From positions 186,001-250,000 of the forward strand of contig RXIV01000004.1 in the NCBI GenBank assembly GCA_003989085.1: a stretch of DNA of 64,000 bases, in the 5' to 3' direction. Under the pieces are notes generated by a model. The model worked only from the letters and a program-made list of their open reading frames with translations. It ran no database searches and was not told the origin of the DNA. The position numbers were made by a program, and so were the translations under genes. Below, in pieces: positions 36,209 through 45,628 of this stretch. Each line of letters starts with the position of its first letter. Position 1 is the stretch's first letter. Source of the stretch: Candidatus Competibacteraceae bacterium (lineage in GTDB: Bacteria > Pseudomonadota > Gammaproteobacteria > Competibacterales > Competibacteraceae).

Positions 36209-39200
36209 GTGAAAATTGCCCATCGACCGCTTTGTTATGCAAGTGTTTTTTTCGGAGTTGGCCTGGTAGTGGCGGGCATCGTCGGTTTTCATTTCCATGA
36301 GGCCAACCGATCCGAAGAGGCAGCCCGTTTCGACAGGCTGGCGAAACGGGCCCTAAGCCAATTGGCGACGCGTTTGCACACCTATGAATACGGATTGCGT
36401 GGGGCGCGGGGCGCGGTGATCGCGGCGGGCAGCCAAGACATTACTTGGGAAGAATTCCACCAGTACAGCTTATCGCGGGACATTACTCGCGAATTTCCCG
36501 GATCGCATGGATATGGCTTCATTCGCCGGGTGACGCCTGACGAGGAATCCGCATTTCTGCAAGCAGCGCGGCGTGATAGACAGCCGGATTTTACGATCAA
36601 GCAGTTGACGCCTCACGCTGGCGAGCGCTTCGTAATCCAATACATCGAACCAGAAGCCGAAAATCGACCAGCGATTGGCCTTGACATCGCCTCGGAACCC
36701 AATCGCCGCCTAGCCGCTTTGGCGGCGGTCCGCAACGACGCCGCAACATTGACCAAACCCATCGCTCTTGTCCAGGCCGCTGACAAGACAGTCAGTGGTT
36801 TTCTCTTGCTGCTGCCAGTCTACCGAAGCGGGACGAAGCCGACATCACCCGAAGAACGCTGGTCGTTCGTCACGGGTTGGGCTTATACGCCTCTGGTGAT
36901 CGACGAGGTAATGGCCGATTTCGATTTGCGTGACGGCGAATTCACGTTCGCCCTCTATGACGTTGATGACGCTGAAATGCCTGTGCGCTTCTACGCCTCC
37001 ACCGATAGCGGAAAACCAGCAGCCGGTGGATTGGTGAGGCAGATGACTCTACCTATCTATGGGCGCGACTGGCGGGTCGAGATGAAAGCGACGCCCCGTT
37101 TTATCCGCAGCCTCAATTTGCTGGACCCGGGCCATGTGACAGGAACGCTGATCGCCGTCAATTTCCTGTTGGCGGGATTTTTCTACATTTATCTGCTCAA
37201 TCGCCAACGCAAGCGGCAGTCCATTCTTGAACAAGCTCGTCTGGCGGCGATCGTCGAAAATTCCAACGACGCCATTATCGGAAAAACCTTGGAGGGCATG
37301 GTCACCAGTTGGAACAAAGCCGCTGAGCGAATGTTCGGTTATCCCGCCAGCGCCGCGATCGGTCGAAAACTGGTCGATCTGATCGTGCCTCCTGCTTTGG
37401 CGGCGGAAGAGACGGACATTCTCGCGCGTATCGCCAAGGGAGAGTCAGTGCCGCATTTCACAACCGTGCGGCGGCGACGGGATGGCGGCTTGCTCGACGT
37501 CTCGGTGACGGTTTCGCCGATCCGCGCTGTGGATGGGCGGGTGGTGGGCGGCGCCAAAACCGTGCGCGACATCACCGAGCAAAAGCGCGGCGAAAAACGC
37601 TTTCGTTTGGTGGTGGAAGCTTCGCCCAATGCGATGCTGATGATCGATCGCAATCGGATCATCGCGTTGGTCAACCATAAAACCGAGGAATTGTTCGGTT
37701 ACGCCCGTACGGAACTCATCGGCGAGACCATCGACCGCCTGATACCATTGCGGCATCAAGCCGCGCACGGCGATCACATCCATCATTACTTCGCCGCGCC
37801 CAGTGTGCGCGCAATGGGTAAAGGGCGCGATTTGTTTGGCCTGCGCAAGGATGGCGTCGAGGTTCCTGTCGAGATTGGCCTCAACCCCATTGAAACACCT
37901 GACGGCGTTTTTACGCTCGCATCCATTGTTGATATTACCGAACGCAAGCAGTTGGAGTCGCAATTAAAGTTGGCTCTCGAACGTATGAAGGTGGCGGTCG
38001 AAGCGGCAGGCCTTGGAATTTGGGAATGGCATATGGATCAGGATCGGATGGTGTGGGACGAACGCATGTTAAAGTTCTATGACGCCCCCGCCTCACTCCA
38101 AGACAGTGGCGATTATTACGCATTTTGGGAGTCGCGCCTTCACCCAGAGGATCGGGCGCGCGCGATAGACGACTTGCAACGGAGTCTCGCCGACGAGGAC
38201 GTTTTCAGCACCACGTTTCGTATCGTGCATGACGACGGCGCGGTGCATTGGATCCAGGCTGCTGGTCTCATCGAACGCGATGCCGAAGACCACCCCTGCC
38301 AGATGGTCGGCTTCAACCGTGACATCACCGAACAGAAAATCGCGGAAGTCCGCATTCTGGAACTGAACGCCACGCTTGAAGCGCAAGTTGCGCAACGCAC
38401 CGCGGAGTTGCATCAAGCCGTGGCGGTCGCCGAACAGGCGAACCGGGCGAAATCCGATTTCCTGGCGAACATGAGCCATGAAATTCGCACCCCGATGAAC
38501 GCCATTCTGGGGTTGGCCTATCTATTGGAGAAACAAGGGCTGACGCCCGTCACGCGCGGCATGGTGCAAAAAATCCACACCTCAGGGCGCAACCTGCTGG
38601 GGATCATCAACGACATTCTCGATTTCTCGAAGATCGAAGCGCAGCGGCTGGAAATAGAGCAGGTGCCGTTTCGGCTGTCCGACGTACTGGACAATCTGTC
38701 CAGCATCATGTCAGCCGCGGTGGGCGAAAAGCGCATTGAAGTAGTAGTCGGTCCTGCGCCGCTGGGAGCGGAGTTCCTGAAAGGCGATCCTTTGCGGCTC
38801 GGTCAGATCTTGATCAATCTGGCCAGCAACGCGATCAAGTTCACTGAAACGGGTGAGGTTGTCGTCAATATCGTACAGGTCGGCGTCGAGCAGTCCCAGA
38901 ATAAGGTGGTCCTCCAGTTTTCCGTGCGCGACACCGGCATCGGCATTTCGAAGGACAAGCAACAGACGATTTTTAACGCCTTTATGCAAGCCGATACGTC
39001 GATGACGCGCAGTTTCGGTGGTACCGGACTGGGATTGTCCATCAGCCGCCGCTTGGTCGAGCTGATGGGCGGTCAATTGCGCGTTGAGAGCGAACTTGGA
39101 AAGGGGAGCGAGTTCATCTTCGAAATTCCGTTCGAGACGACCAACCCGGCAGATAGCGCTATTCCCGAGATGACGCACCAACGCATCCTGATCGCTGACG

Positions 39201-40642
39201 ATCACTCCATCGCGCGCTCCATGCTGGCAGAAACCGCCACCAGTCTCGGTTGGAGCGTCGATGCCGTGGAGTCGGGACAGGACGCTGTGGATTGCGTCGT
39301 CCACACCGCTGATAAGCATTATGACGTGTTGTTGCTGGATTGGCGTATGCCCGGTGTAGACGGTTTGGCGGCGGCGGCGGCGATCCGCGAAAGGTATGCG
39401 GACTTGGTAGCGCCGATCATCATCATGGTGACGGCCCACGACCGCATCGCGCTCCAGGATCAGCCCAACAGTACATTAGTGGATGTGATCTTGACCAAAC
39501 CCGTTACCAGCTCTTGCCTTTACAACGCCGTGATCGAGGCCAAGAAACGACGGGGCGAATTGAACTACGAGAGCGCGAATCGTCCGGTCCGTCAACGGCT
39601 GGTTGGTTTTAAGGTGCTGGTGGTGGACGATAGCGAGATCAACCGCGAAGTCGCGTATCAGATCCTGGACTCCGAAGGCGCGGAAGTGGAGTTGGCCGCA
39701 GATGGCAGCGCTGCTCTAACCGTGTTGAACAGTCGCCCAGGCTGTTTTGATGCGGTGCTGATGGACGTGCAGATGCCGGTTTTGGACGGCTATGCGGCAA
39801 CCCGGCAGATTCGCGCTACACCAGCGCTCGCGCATCTACCCGTCATCGCGCTCACGGCCGGGGCGTTCAAGACGCAGCACAACGCTGCTCTGGAAGCAGG
39901 CATGAACGATTTCGTCGCCAAGCCGTTCGAGGTCGACGATCTGATCGCAGTCTTGCTGCGGTGTAAGCCAGCCGCAGTGCAAGTCAGCGTATCTAAAAAC
40001 GGGCCTGAACCTCATCCACTGGTTAGCGCGACGCCAGAGCCAAAGGAGGTTGACCCGCCTGCGCGCTTGATCGACCTTGAACGCGGGTTACAGGTTTGGC
40101 GCAAGGGCGCAGCCTACGATAAGGCGCTGGGCGTTTTCAGCAATAGCCACGCGGACGATGGGCAACGGCTCCAAGCAGCTTTGGACCGTCAGGATTGGGA
40201 ACAGGCCCGTGCGATCGCTCACAAATTACGTGGCGCAGCGGGGTCATTGGCGTTGCTGCGAGTGGCGGAACAAGCGGCGACAATTGAACAGATTTTGCAT
40301 GATGCGGGTGATGCGCGACCCTGCGCCCCGCAGTTGCAAGAGGCGATGGCGCAGACGCTGGTGGCGATTCAGGAGCATCTTGGCGTGGGAAGCGGATCTC
40401 CCGCCCAAGCGGCGACTACCCAATTGATCGCTCCCGATAAGCTGCAAAAGCATTTCGAACAGCTTCTCGACGCTCTCGATAAAGACGATCTGAATCTAGT
40501 GGAAACCTTATTACCCGGCTTGGCGGGGCATGTAACCGAGGAACAGATGCAACGCTTGCAAGCGACTATTGATGCATTTGACTTTCGCGGGACTGAGCTT
40601 TTAGTGAGCGAATTGGCGCTAGACGCGGCGAAAAAGGAGTAA
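36209..40642 (+). CDS. CHASE-PAS hybrid sensor histidine kinase with two receivers and HPt
   Basis: A 1477-residue membrane kinase. Order: transmembrane helix (~8-28), periplasmic CHASE domain (~70-295), second helix (~311-332), three PAS domains (~340-455, 465-580, 595-715), coiled coil, HisKA with His757 in NMSHEIRTPMNA, HATPase (~860-980; DTGIGISKDKQQ, FGGTGLGLSISRRL), receiver 1 with Asp1044 (LLLDWRMPG), receiver 2 with Asp1186 (LMDVQMPVLDGY) and HPt with His1338 (AHKLRGAAGSL). All phosphorelay residues are present. About 90 extra residues follow the HPt domain. GTG start. The HD-GYP regulator begins 3 bp later and is the likely final target. Confidence 0.93.
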   Translation: MKIAHRPLCYASVFFGVGLVVAGIVGFHFHEANRSEEAARFDRLAKRALSQLATRLHTYEYGLRGARGAVIAAGSQDITWEEFHQYSLSRDITREFPGSHGYGFIRRVTPDEESAFLQAARRDRQPDFTIKQLTPHAGERFVIQYIEPEAENRPAIGLDIASEPNRRLAALAAVRNDAATLTKPIALVQAADKTVSGFLLLLPVYRSGTKPTSPEERWSFVTGWAYTPLVIDEVMADFDLRDGEFTFALYDVDDAEMPVRFYASTDSGKPAAGGLVRQMTLPIYGRDWRVEMKATPRFIRSLNLLDPGHVTGTLIAVNFLLAGFFYIYLLNRQRKRQSILEQARLAAIVENSNDAIIGKTLEGMVTSWNKAAERMFGYPASAAIGRKLVDLIVPPALAAEETDILARIAKGESVPHFTTVRRRRDGGLLDVSVTVSPIRAVDGRVVGGAKTVRDITEQKRGEKRFRLVVEASPNAMLMIDRNRIIALVNHKTEELFGYARTELIGETIDRLIPLRHQAAHGDHIHHYFAAPSVRAMGKGRDLFGLRKDGVEVPVEIGLNPIETPDGVFTLASIVDITERKQLESQLKLALERMKVAVEAAGLGIWEWHMDQDRMVWDERMLKFYDAPASLQDSGDYYAFWESRLHPEDRARAIDDLQRSLADEDVFSTTFRIVHDDGAVHWIQAAGLIERDAEDHPCQMVGFNRDITEQKIAEVRILELNATLEAQVAQRTAELHQAVAVAEQANRAKSDFLANMSHEIRTPMNAILGLAYLLEKQGLTPVTRGMVQKIHTSGRNLLGIINDILDFSKIEAQRLEIEQVPFRLSDVLDNLSSIMSAAVGEKRIEVVVGPAPLGAEFLKGDPLRLGQILINLASNAIKFTETGEVVVNIVQVGVEQSQNKVVLQFSVRDTGIGISKDKQQTIFNAFMQADTSMTRSFGGTGLGLSISRRLVELMGGQLRVESELGKGSEFIFEIPFETTNPADSAIPEMTHQRILIADDHSIARSMLAETATSLGWSVDAVESGQDAVDCVVHTADKHYDVLLLDWRMPGVDGLAAAAAIRERYADLVAPIIIMVTAHDRIALQDQPNSTLVDVILTKPVTSSCLYNAVIEAKKRRGELNYESANRPVRQRLVGFKVLVVDDSEINREVAYQILDSEGAEVELAADGSAALTVLNSRPGCFDAVLMDVQMPVLDGYAATRQIRATPALAHLPVIALTAGAFKTQHNAALEAGMNDFVAKPFEVDDLIAVLLRCKPAAVQVSVSKNGPEPHPLVSATPEPKEVDPPARLIDLERGLQVWRKGAAYDKALGVFSNSHADDGQRLQAALDRQDWEQARAIAHKLRGAAGSLALLRVAEQAATIEQILHDAGDARPCAPQLQEAMAQTLVAIQEHLGVGSGSPAQAATTQLIAPDKLQKHFEQLLDALDKDDLNLVETLLPGLAGHVTEEQMQRLQATIDAFDFRGTELLVSELALDAAKKE

Positions 40643-40645
40643 CGC

Positions 40646-41662
40646 ATGACCTCTATTATTCTTTGTGTAGATGATGAACCCAGCACGCTCAGTCTGATGC
40701 GTTCGATTCTCGACGAGAATTATCAGTTGGTGTTTGCCACCAGTGGCACAGCGGCTTTGCAGGCAGTCAACAAGCATAACCCGGCGCTTATTTTACTCGA
40801 TGTGGAGATGCCGGATATGGATGGCTATGAGGTGGCGCGCCGCATCAAGGCAATGGGTAAACTCCAGGATATTCCGATTATCTTCGTGACTGCACGCGAT
40901 AGCATCTTGGACGAAGAAACGGGTTTCAATGTCGGTGGCGTGGACTACATCACCAAACCGTTATATCCCCGCATCTTGTTGGCGCGAGTGCGCACCCATT
41001 TATCGCTGGTGCGGGTCGCCGCGCTGGAAGCCAGCCATCGTGCCGCCATCCATATGCTGGGGGAAGCTGGACATTACAATGACACCGACACCGGCGTACA
41101 CATTTGGCGCATGGCGGCTTATAGCCGTCTGCTCGCCGAAGCTGTTGGCTGGGATCAGGAAAGGGCGAAATTACTGGAGTTGGCCGCACCCATGCACGAC
41201 ACCGGCAAGATTGGCATTCCAGACTCCATCCTGAAGAAACCAGGCCCGCTTTCCGCCGATGAGTGGGAAGTCATGAGAACCCACTCCCGCATCGGCTACG
41301 AAATTCTCAGCAAGAGTGATGCGCCTCTATTTCAATTAGCGGCCAAGATTGCGTTACGGCACCATGAAAAATGGGATGGCGGTGGTTATCCAGATGGAGT
41401 GTCCGAAGCCAACATTCCAGAGGCAGCCCGCATTGTCGCAGTTGCGGATGTGTTCGACGCCTTGTCCATGCGGCGCCCTTATAAAGAAGCGTGGCCTTTG
41501 GATCGCGTCTTGTCCACCTTGGACGAGGCGGCTGGGCATCATCTTGAAGCGCGGCTGGTGAGTACTTTCAAGCGTATTCTGCCTGAGGTATTGAACACCA
41601 AAGTGCGTTGGGATGCGTTGGAAACGACTGTACGGCAATCGGAATCACTCTACTGCGTTTGA
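40646..41662 (+). CDS. Response regulator with HD-GYP c-di-GMP phosphodiesterase domain
   Basis: A 338-residue RpfG-type regulator. The receiver (~1-120) has the acidic CVDDEP and phospho-Asp in LILLDVEMPDMDGYEV. The HD-GYP domain (~145-320) has HDTGKIGIPDSILKKPGPLS and HHEKWDGGGYPDGVSE, so the metal site and GYP signature are complete. It should hydrolyse c-di-GMP under control of the upstream hybrid kinase, from which it is separated by 3 bp. It opposes SiaD encoded in the same window. Confidence 0.93.
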   Translation: MTSIILCVDDEPSTLSLMRSILDENYQLVFATSGTAALQAVNKHNPALILLDVEMPDMDGYEVARRIKAMGKLQDIPIIFVTARDSILDEETGFNVGGVDYITKPLYPRILLARVRTHLSLVRVAALEASHRAAIHMLGEAGHYNDTDTGVHIWRMAAYSRLLAEAVGWDQERAKLLELAAPMHDTGKIGIPDSILKKPGPLSADEWEVMRTHSRIGYEILSKSDAPLFQLAAKIALRHHEKWDGGGYPDGVSEANIPEAARIVAVADVFDALSMRRPYKEAWPLDRVLSTLDEAAGHHLEARLVSTFKRILPEVLNTKVRWDALETTVRQSESLYCV

Positions 41663-42084
41663 TTCCATGAAAGATGGCCTTGGATACGCTTCAGTGAGTT
41701 TATGGACCGCCAAACAGGGCGCGATTGAGAAATCCGCCCCCGCATCTGCTCCTGCGCGGTCCATACCTGCGCCGGATCGGTGAAGGGCGAATACTGGCGC
41801 AAGAGTTCAACATGTTCAGATTGTCCTGCGGATAAGCCCGCTGTAGCCGCACAATATAGTCTGCACCGCCCACCGCTTGAGCGGTTTTCGCTACCCGGCC
41901 GGGATGACAACGCATTGTCGCTCCCGGTACAGCCTTTTCAATTTCTCCAGCAAGGCCAGTTCCCCGTCCAGCGGAGGATTTGCATCATTGCGGCATCCCC
42001 ATGTCCCCGCAGTCTGGTAAAATTAAAATTGAACCATCCAAACCTCAGTCGAAACCCGTCAAAATTTATCCAAAGGACGATCTT
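41663..42084. other. 422-bp stretch with a decayed reading frame
   Basis: No intact gene. On the minus strand between about 41690 and 41985, protein-like segments appear in shifting frames: LDGELALLEKLKRLYRER, then GGADYIVRLQRAYPQDNLNM, then LLRQYSPFTDPAQVWTAQEQ. This looks like a frameshifted remnant of one gene I cannot name. Confidence 0.35.
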
Positions 42085-42480
42085 ATGAACGCGCATAAAC
42101 TGCTGGTATCCGCCCTGATCTTAGGGTTGGGCGCACTGGCAGGCTGTTCCGCAGAAAAACCGGATAAGCCAGTCAGCTTTCAGAAAGACGTATATCCGAT
42201 TCTTAAGATGAGCTGCGCCGAGTGCCACACCCCGCCCAACGGCGAGGGCTACCAGAAAAGCGGTCTGGCGGTGGATACCTATGAAGGATTGATGAAAGGT
42301 ACGAAGATAGGGCCGGTCATCATCCCCGGTCAGAGCCTCAACAGCACCCTTAACCGGCTGATCGAAGGCCGCTCCGGGGTTAATCCCTCTATCCAAATGC
42401 CGCACGGCAAGGTCCAACTCCCGGAAGAGAAACTGGTCTTGATCCGCAAGTGGGTTGATCAGGGCGCCAAAAACAACTAA
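42085..42480 (+). CDS. Small c-type cytochrome lipoprotein
   Basis: A 131-residue exported protein. The signal peptide ends in the lipobox LGALAGC, so it is probably lipid-anchored at Cys18. One haem-c site, CAECH, lies in a YPILKMSCAECHTPP context, and a later PHGKVQLPEEKLVLIRKWVD is typical of the cytochrome c-like domain found in c-type haem proteins of the PF07635 kind. It probably carries electrons in the periplasm; the partner is unknown. ATG 42085 follows AAAGGAC by 7 bp; the longer open frame upstream lacks a signal peptide. Confidence 0.8.
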   Translation: MNAHKLLVSALILGLGALAGCSAEKPDKPVSFQKDVYPILKMSCAECHTPPNGEGYQKSGLAVDTYEGLMKGTKIGPVIIPGQSLNSTLNRLIEGRSGVNPSIQMPHGKVQLPEEKLVLIRKWVDQGAKNN

Positions 42481-42506
42481 GCCCTGTCGTTCCCGCCGCT
42501 GCACCA

Positions 42507-42529
42507 CCCTTCTCCCATAAGGGGAAGGG
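42507..42529. repeat. REP-like hairpin between the cytochrome gene and relA
   Basis: CCCTTCTCCC (42507-42516), ATAA loop, GGGGAAGGG (42521-42529), followed by CTTTCC. It resembles the arms at 32193 and 52665 and may serve as a weak terminator. Confidence 0.45.
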
Positions 42530-42613
42530 CTTTCCGCCTCGAATCCCCCGTCGTTTAGCCCGCCGCTTTTCCTGTGGTGGGTGTAAAGCTATTTTCAAAC
42601 CTTCATTCTGGAC

Positions 42614-44767
42614 ATGCCGATGGTCAGTTCCCGACAAACCGCGCTGGCCGGCGCTGACTTCGATACCTGGCTGAAAACCCGGCCTGTGCCCTGGTCGCCG
42701 GCGCAAATCGAGATCGTGCGCTGCGCCTATGCCCGCAGCGGCGAACCAGAACTGGCGGTTGCTGATCTGCTAGCCGATTTGGGCATGGATTACGAGGTGG
42801 TCGCCGCTGCGCTCCTGCATGAACCGTCCGCGACCGGCCAGATCAAGCCGGATGTGTTGCAGGATGACTTCGGGCCGGCTATCGCCCGATTAGTCGCTGG
42901 CATCGCCAAGCTCGACGCGATCAGTGATCTGCATCAGAGCAGCCAGCACGCCGGTCGCCAACTGGAAAGCCTGCGCAAAATGCTGTTGGCAATGGCCCAG
43001 GATGTGCGGGTGGTGCTGATCAAACTGGCGATGCGGTTACACGACTTGCGGCAGCTGGGTCAGCGGCCCGCTGAAGAACAACAGCGCATCGCCAAGGAAA
43101 CGCTGGACATCTTCTCGCCGTTGGCTAACCGGTTGGGAATTGGCCGGCTCAAATGGGAGATGGAAGACTTGGCGCTGCGTTATCTGGAACCGACCGTCTA
43201 TAAACAGATCGCCGCCGCCCTCGACCAGCGCCGTACTGACCGCGAACAGTATATTGATCAGGTCATGACCGAGTTGCGCGACCATTTGCAACAGGTCAGC
43301 CTTCATGCCGAGGTCAGTGGCCGGGTCAAACATATCTACAGCATCTGGCGGAAGATGCAGCGCAAGAAGCTATCGTTCGATCAGATTTTTGACGTGCGGG
43401 CAGTACGGGTGATGGTGGATTCAGTGAGCGACTGCTATGCCGCGCTCGGAGTGGCCCATACCCTCTGGAACCACATTCACCATGAATTTGACGACTACAT
43501 CGCTCATCCTAAACCGAACGGCTATCAGTCGCTGCATACTGCCGTGGTTGGGCCGGAGGGACGGGCGGTCGAAGTGCAAATCCGCACTTTCGATATGCAC
43601 CAGAACGCCGAGTTGGGTGTGGCGGCCCACTGGCGCTACAAGGAAGGCGGCAGTGGGCCGGGCGATGCTGCCGCGCAGCAAATCGCCTGGTTGCGGCAGA
43701 TGCTGGAATACCGCGAAGAGGACAGCGACGACGGTGATCTGCTGGAGCGGTTCAAGGCTGAGGCCTTCCAGGATCGGGTTTACGCGATCACCCCCAAGGG
43801 TACGATTGTTGAGTTGCCGCAGGGTGCAACCCCGCTGGATTTTGCTTATCACGTCCACACCGAAGTCGGCCATCGCTGCCGGGGAGCTAAGGTCAATGGC
43901 CGGATCGTGTCGCTGACCTGCGAACTCAAGACCGGTGAGCAAGTGGACGTGTTGACCGCCAAGAGTGGCGGTCCTAGCCGTGACTGGCTCAGTCCGCATC
44001 TGGGCTATATCAAAAGTCACCGGGCGCGGGCCAAAATTCGTCAATGGTTCATCCAGCAGGATCAGGACAAGAACATCGCCGCCGGTCGGGCCGCTCTGGA
44101 ACGGGAATTTCAGCGGCTGGGGGTGCGCCAGATCAAGCTGGAACGGGTGGCGGAAAAGCTTAATTTCGCCAAGCCGGATGAGTTGTTCGCCACGATTGGT
44201 CACGGCGCCTTGACCACCGCGCAAGTGATTGCCCGGATTCCCGAACTGCTCTCGACAGCGCCGACGCACGGGGACAGCCTGCCGGTGATTCGCAAGCCTA
44301 AACCGGTCGATGTCGGTAAGGGCGGCGATGTGCAGATTCGTGGGGTAGGGCGGTTGATGACGCAAATGGCGCACTGCTGCCAGCCTGCGCCGTTTGAACC
44401 GATTGCCGGCTACATTACCCAGGGGCGCGGTGTGACCATTCACCGCCAGGATTGCGCCAATCTGCTAGGGTTGGCTAACCAGCATCACGAACGGGTGATC
44501 GAGGTGAGTTGGGGCGAAACCCCGGCGACCTACCCGGTGGACATCATGATCATCGCCTACGACCGCTCCGGTTTGCTGCGCGACATCACGTCGGTGCTGG
44601 CTAACGATCAGGTCAATGTGCTCGGCGCGAATACCCTGACTGACCGGGATACGTCCATTGCCCGGATGGGCTTGACCCTGGAAATTACTGATGTGGTGCA
44701 ACTCAGCCGGGTGCTGGACAAGATCAGCCAGTTGCACAACGTGGTGGAGGCGTACCGGAAAGTATGA
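42614..44767 (+). CDS. relA: (p)ppGpp synthetase RelA
   Basis: A 717-residue long RSH protein. The N-terminal hydrolase domain is degenerate: the HD pair is replaced in AALLHEPSATGQI. The synthetase domain is intact (HIYSIWRKMQRKKLSFDQIF, HEFDDYIAHPKPNGYQSLHT, AELGVAAHWRYKEG), with the acidic EFDD motif of synthetase-only RelA rather than the RFKD of bifunctional enzymes. TGS (ITPKGTIVELPQGATPLDFA), zinc-finger-like and C-terminal ACT domains follow. It makes pppGpp on stalled ribosomes. Start at ATG 42614 or 42620. It is convergent with msrQ, with an 8-bp gap. Confidence 0.94.
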   Translation: MPMVSSRQTALAGADFDTWLKTRPVPWSPAQIEIVRCAYARSGEPELAVADLLADLGMDYEVVAAALLHEPSATGQIKPDVLQDDFGPAIARLVAGIAKLDAISDLHQSSQHAGRQLESLRKMLLAMAQDVRVVLIKLAMRLHDLRQLGQRPAEEQQRIAKETLDIFSPLANRLGIGRLKWEMEDLALRYLEPTVYKQIAAALDQRRTDREQYIDQVMTELRDHLQQVSLHAEVSGRVKHIYSIWRKMQRKKLSFDQIFDVRAVRVMVDSVSDCYAALGVAHTLWNHIHHEFDDYIAHPKPNGYQSLHTAVVGPEGRAVEVQIRTFDMHQNAELGVAAHWRYKEGGSGPGDAAAQQIAWLRQMLEYREEDSDDGDLLERFKAEAFQDRVYAITPKGTIVELPQGATPLDFAYHVHTEVGHRCRGAKVNGRIVSLTCELKTGEQVDVLTAKSGGPSRDWLSPHLGYIKSHRARAKIRQWFIQQDQDKNIAAGRAALEREFQRLGVRQIKLERVAEKLNFAKPDELFATIGHGALTTAQVIARIPELLSTAPTHGDSLPVIRKPKPVDVGKGGDVQIRGVGRLMTQMAHCCQPAPFEPIAGYITQGRGVTIHRQDCANLLGLANQHHERVIEVSWGETPATYPVDIMIIAYDRSGLLRDITSVLANDQVNVLGANTLTDRDTSIARMGLTLEITDVVQLSRVLDKISQLHNVVEAYRKV

Positions 44768-44775
44768 AGCGGTGG

Positions 44776-45372
44776 TTATCGGGTAAGTCGCCACCACAAT
44801 CGATAGCCAAGCAGCACCGCCAGTGCTCCCCCATACAGCAACGGCTCGGTCAAATCGGCCTTGACCAGCCACGCATAGTGCAGCACGCCCAGTACTGCGA
44901 TCAGATACACCAGCCGGTGCACACGCTGCCAGTTGCGTCCCAGCCGCCTCATCATCCCGTGAGTGGAGGTGATCGCCAATGGAATCAGCAGCAGGAATGC
45001 CGCAAAACCGACGGTGATATAAGGCCGCTTGATCACATCGGCCACGATCGCCGTCCAGTCGAAAAACTGGTCGAAAATCAGATAGACAGCAAAATGCAGA
45101 CTCACATAGAAAAACGCAAACAGGCCCAGCATTCGCCGGAATTGCTGCAACCGGTTCCAGCCCGTCCAGCGTCGCACGGGCGTCACCGCCAAAGTCAGCA
45201 GCAGAAAGCGCAAGCTCCAGTCACCGGTGCGATGACTGAGCGTTTCCACCGGATTAGCGCCTAGTTCCCCCTGCCAGGCCAGCCAGCCGATCCAGGCCAA
45301 CGGCAGCAAACTCATCAGGAAAACCAGTGGCTTGACGACGACGAAAAATGGGCGGTTTGCTTGTGGCGTCAT
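44776..45372 (-). CDS. msrQ: MsrQ haem-binding membrane subunit (YedZ-like)
   Basis: A 198-residue, six-helix b-haem membrane protein that passes electrons from the quinone pool to periplasmic methionine-sulfoxide reductase MsrP. Family features: HRTGDWSLRFLLLTLAVTPV, RRMLGLFAFFYVSLHFAVYL, and the late RRLGRNWQRVHRLVYL with HYAW. ATG 45372 is chosen; the frame extends to a GTG at 45393 but lacks family sequence there. The usual partner msrP is not adjacent; candidate small-RNA genes lie upstream instead. Confidence 0.9.
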   Translation of the reverse strand: MTPQANRPFFVVVKPLVFLMSLLPLAWIGWLAWQGELGANPVETLSHRTGDWSLRFLLLTLAVTPVRRWTGWNRLQQFRRMLGLFAFFYVSLHFAVYLIFDQFFDWTAIVADVIKRPYITVGFAAFLLLIPLAITSTHGMMRRLGRNWQRVHRLVYLIAVLGVLHYAWLVKADLTEPLLYGGALAVLLGYRLWWRLTR

Positions 45373-45392
45373 AGCGGGGCATTCGCGGGACA

Positions 45393-45471
45393 CAAAAAAG
45401 CCGGAACTTGCGCTCCGGCTAAAGAACCACCAAAGGAAGGTGTGGAGAAAAACAACATCTGAACGATGTCA
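45393..45471 (-). ncRNA. Candidate small RNA B (twin of the RNA at 45546-45628)
   Basis: A ~79-nt predicted transcript. Promoter: TTGACG (45502-45507) and TAAACT (45478-45483), spacing 18. Terminator: AGCCGGA/TCCGGCT stem (45399-45405 with 45414-45420) followed by TTTTTT. It shares ATGTTGTTTTTC and CCTTTGGTGGTTCTTTA with RNA A. There is no ORF. The unpaired-looking CCUUCCUUU resembles an anti-Shine-Dalgarno sequence. It could alternatively be a leader for msrQ, but the terminator precedes that gene. Confidence 0.7.
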
Positions 45472-45477
45472 GCGAGT

Positions 45478-45507
45478 AGTTTAGTCGGTTTTGCTGCAAT
45501 GCGTCAA
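45478..45507 (-). promoter_or_regulatory. Promoter of small RNA B
   Basis: Minus-strand TTGACG, 18-bp spacer, TAAACT. A TGC-rich GCATTGCAGC motif lies within the spacer, matching the operator-like site at small RNA A. Confidence 0.6.
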
Positions 45508-45545
45508 GCGATTCCAGGAGCGCAACAAAAGTTTTGTCGGGATAA

Positions 45546-45628
45546 TAAAAAAAACCGAGGCGGTCTACTTGCCCCGGTTAAAGAACCACCAAAGGAGGAT
45601 TGAAAAACAACATTCAGATTGAATGCTG
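45546..45628 (-). ncRNA. Candidate small RNA A (twin of the RNA at 45393-45471)
   Basis: A ~83-nt predicted transcript. Promoter: TTGCGC (45658-45663) and TATACT (45635-45640), spacing exactly 17. Terminator: an 8-bp stem AACCGGGG/CCTCGGTT (45572-45579 with 45553-45560) followed by a long T-run. The body has CAATCCTCCTTTGGTGGTT, containing an anti-Shine-Dalgarno-like CUCCUUU. It shares two blocks with RNA B. It lies downstream of the MDR-oxidoreductase gene (ends 45699), so it could partly be that gene's 3' region, but it has its own promoter. Confidence 0.72.

Noticed and set aside
43421..44443. A 340-codon frame antisense to relA
   Set aside because: Shadow of relA with no family resemblance.
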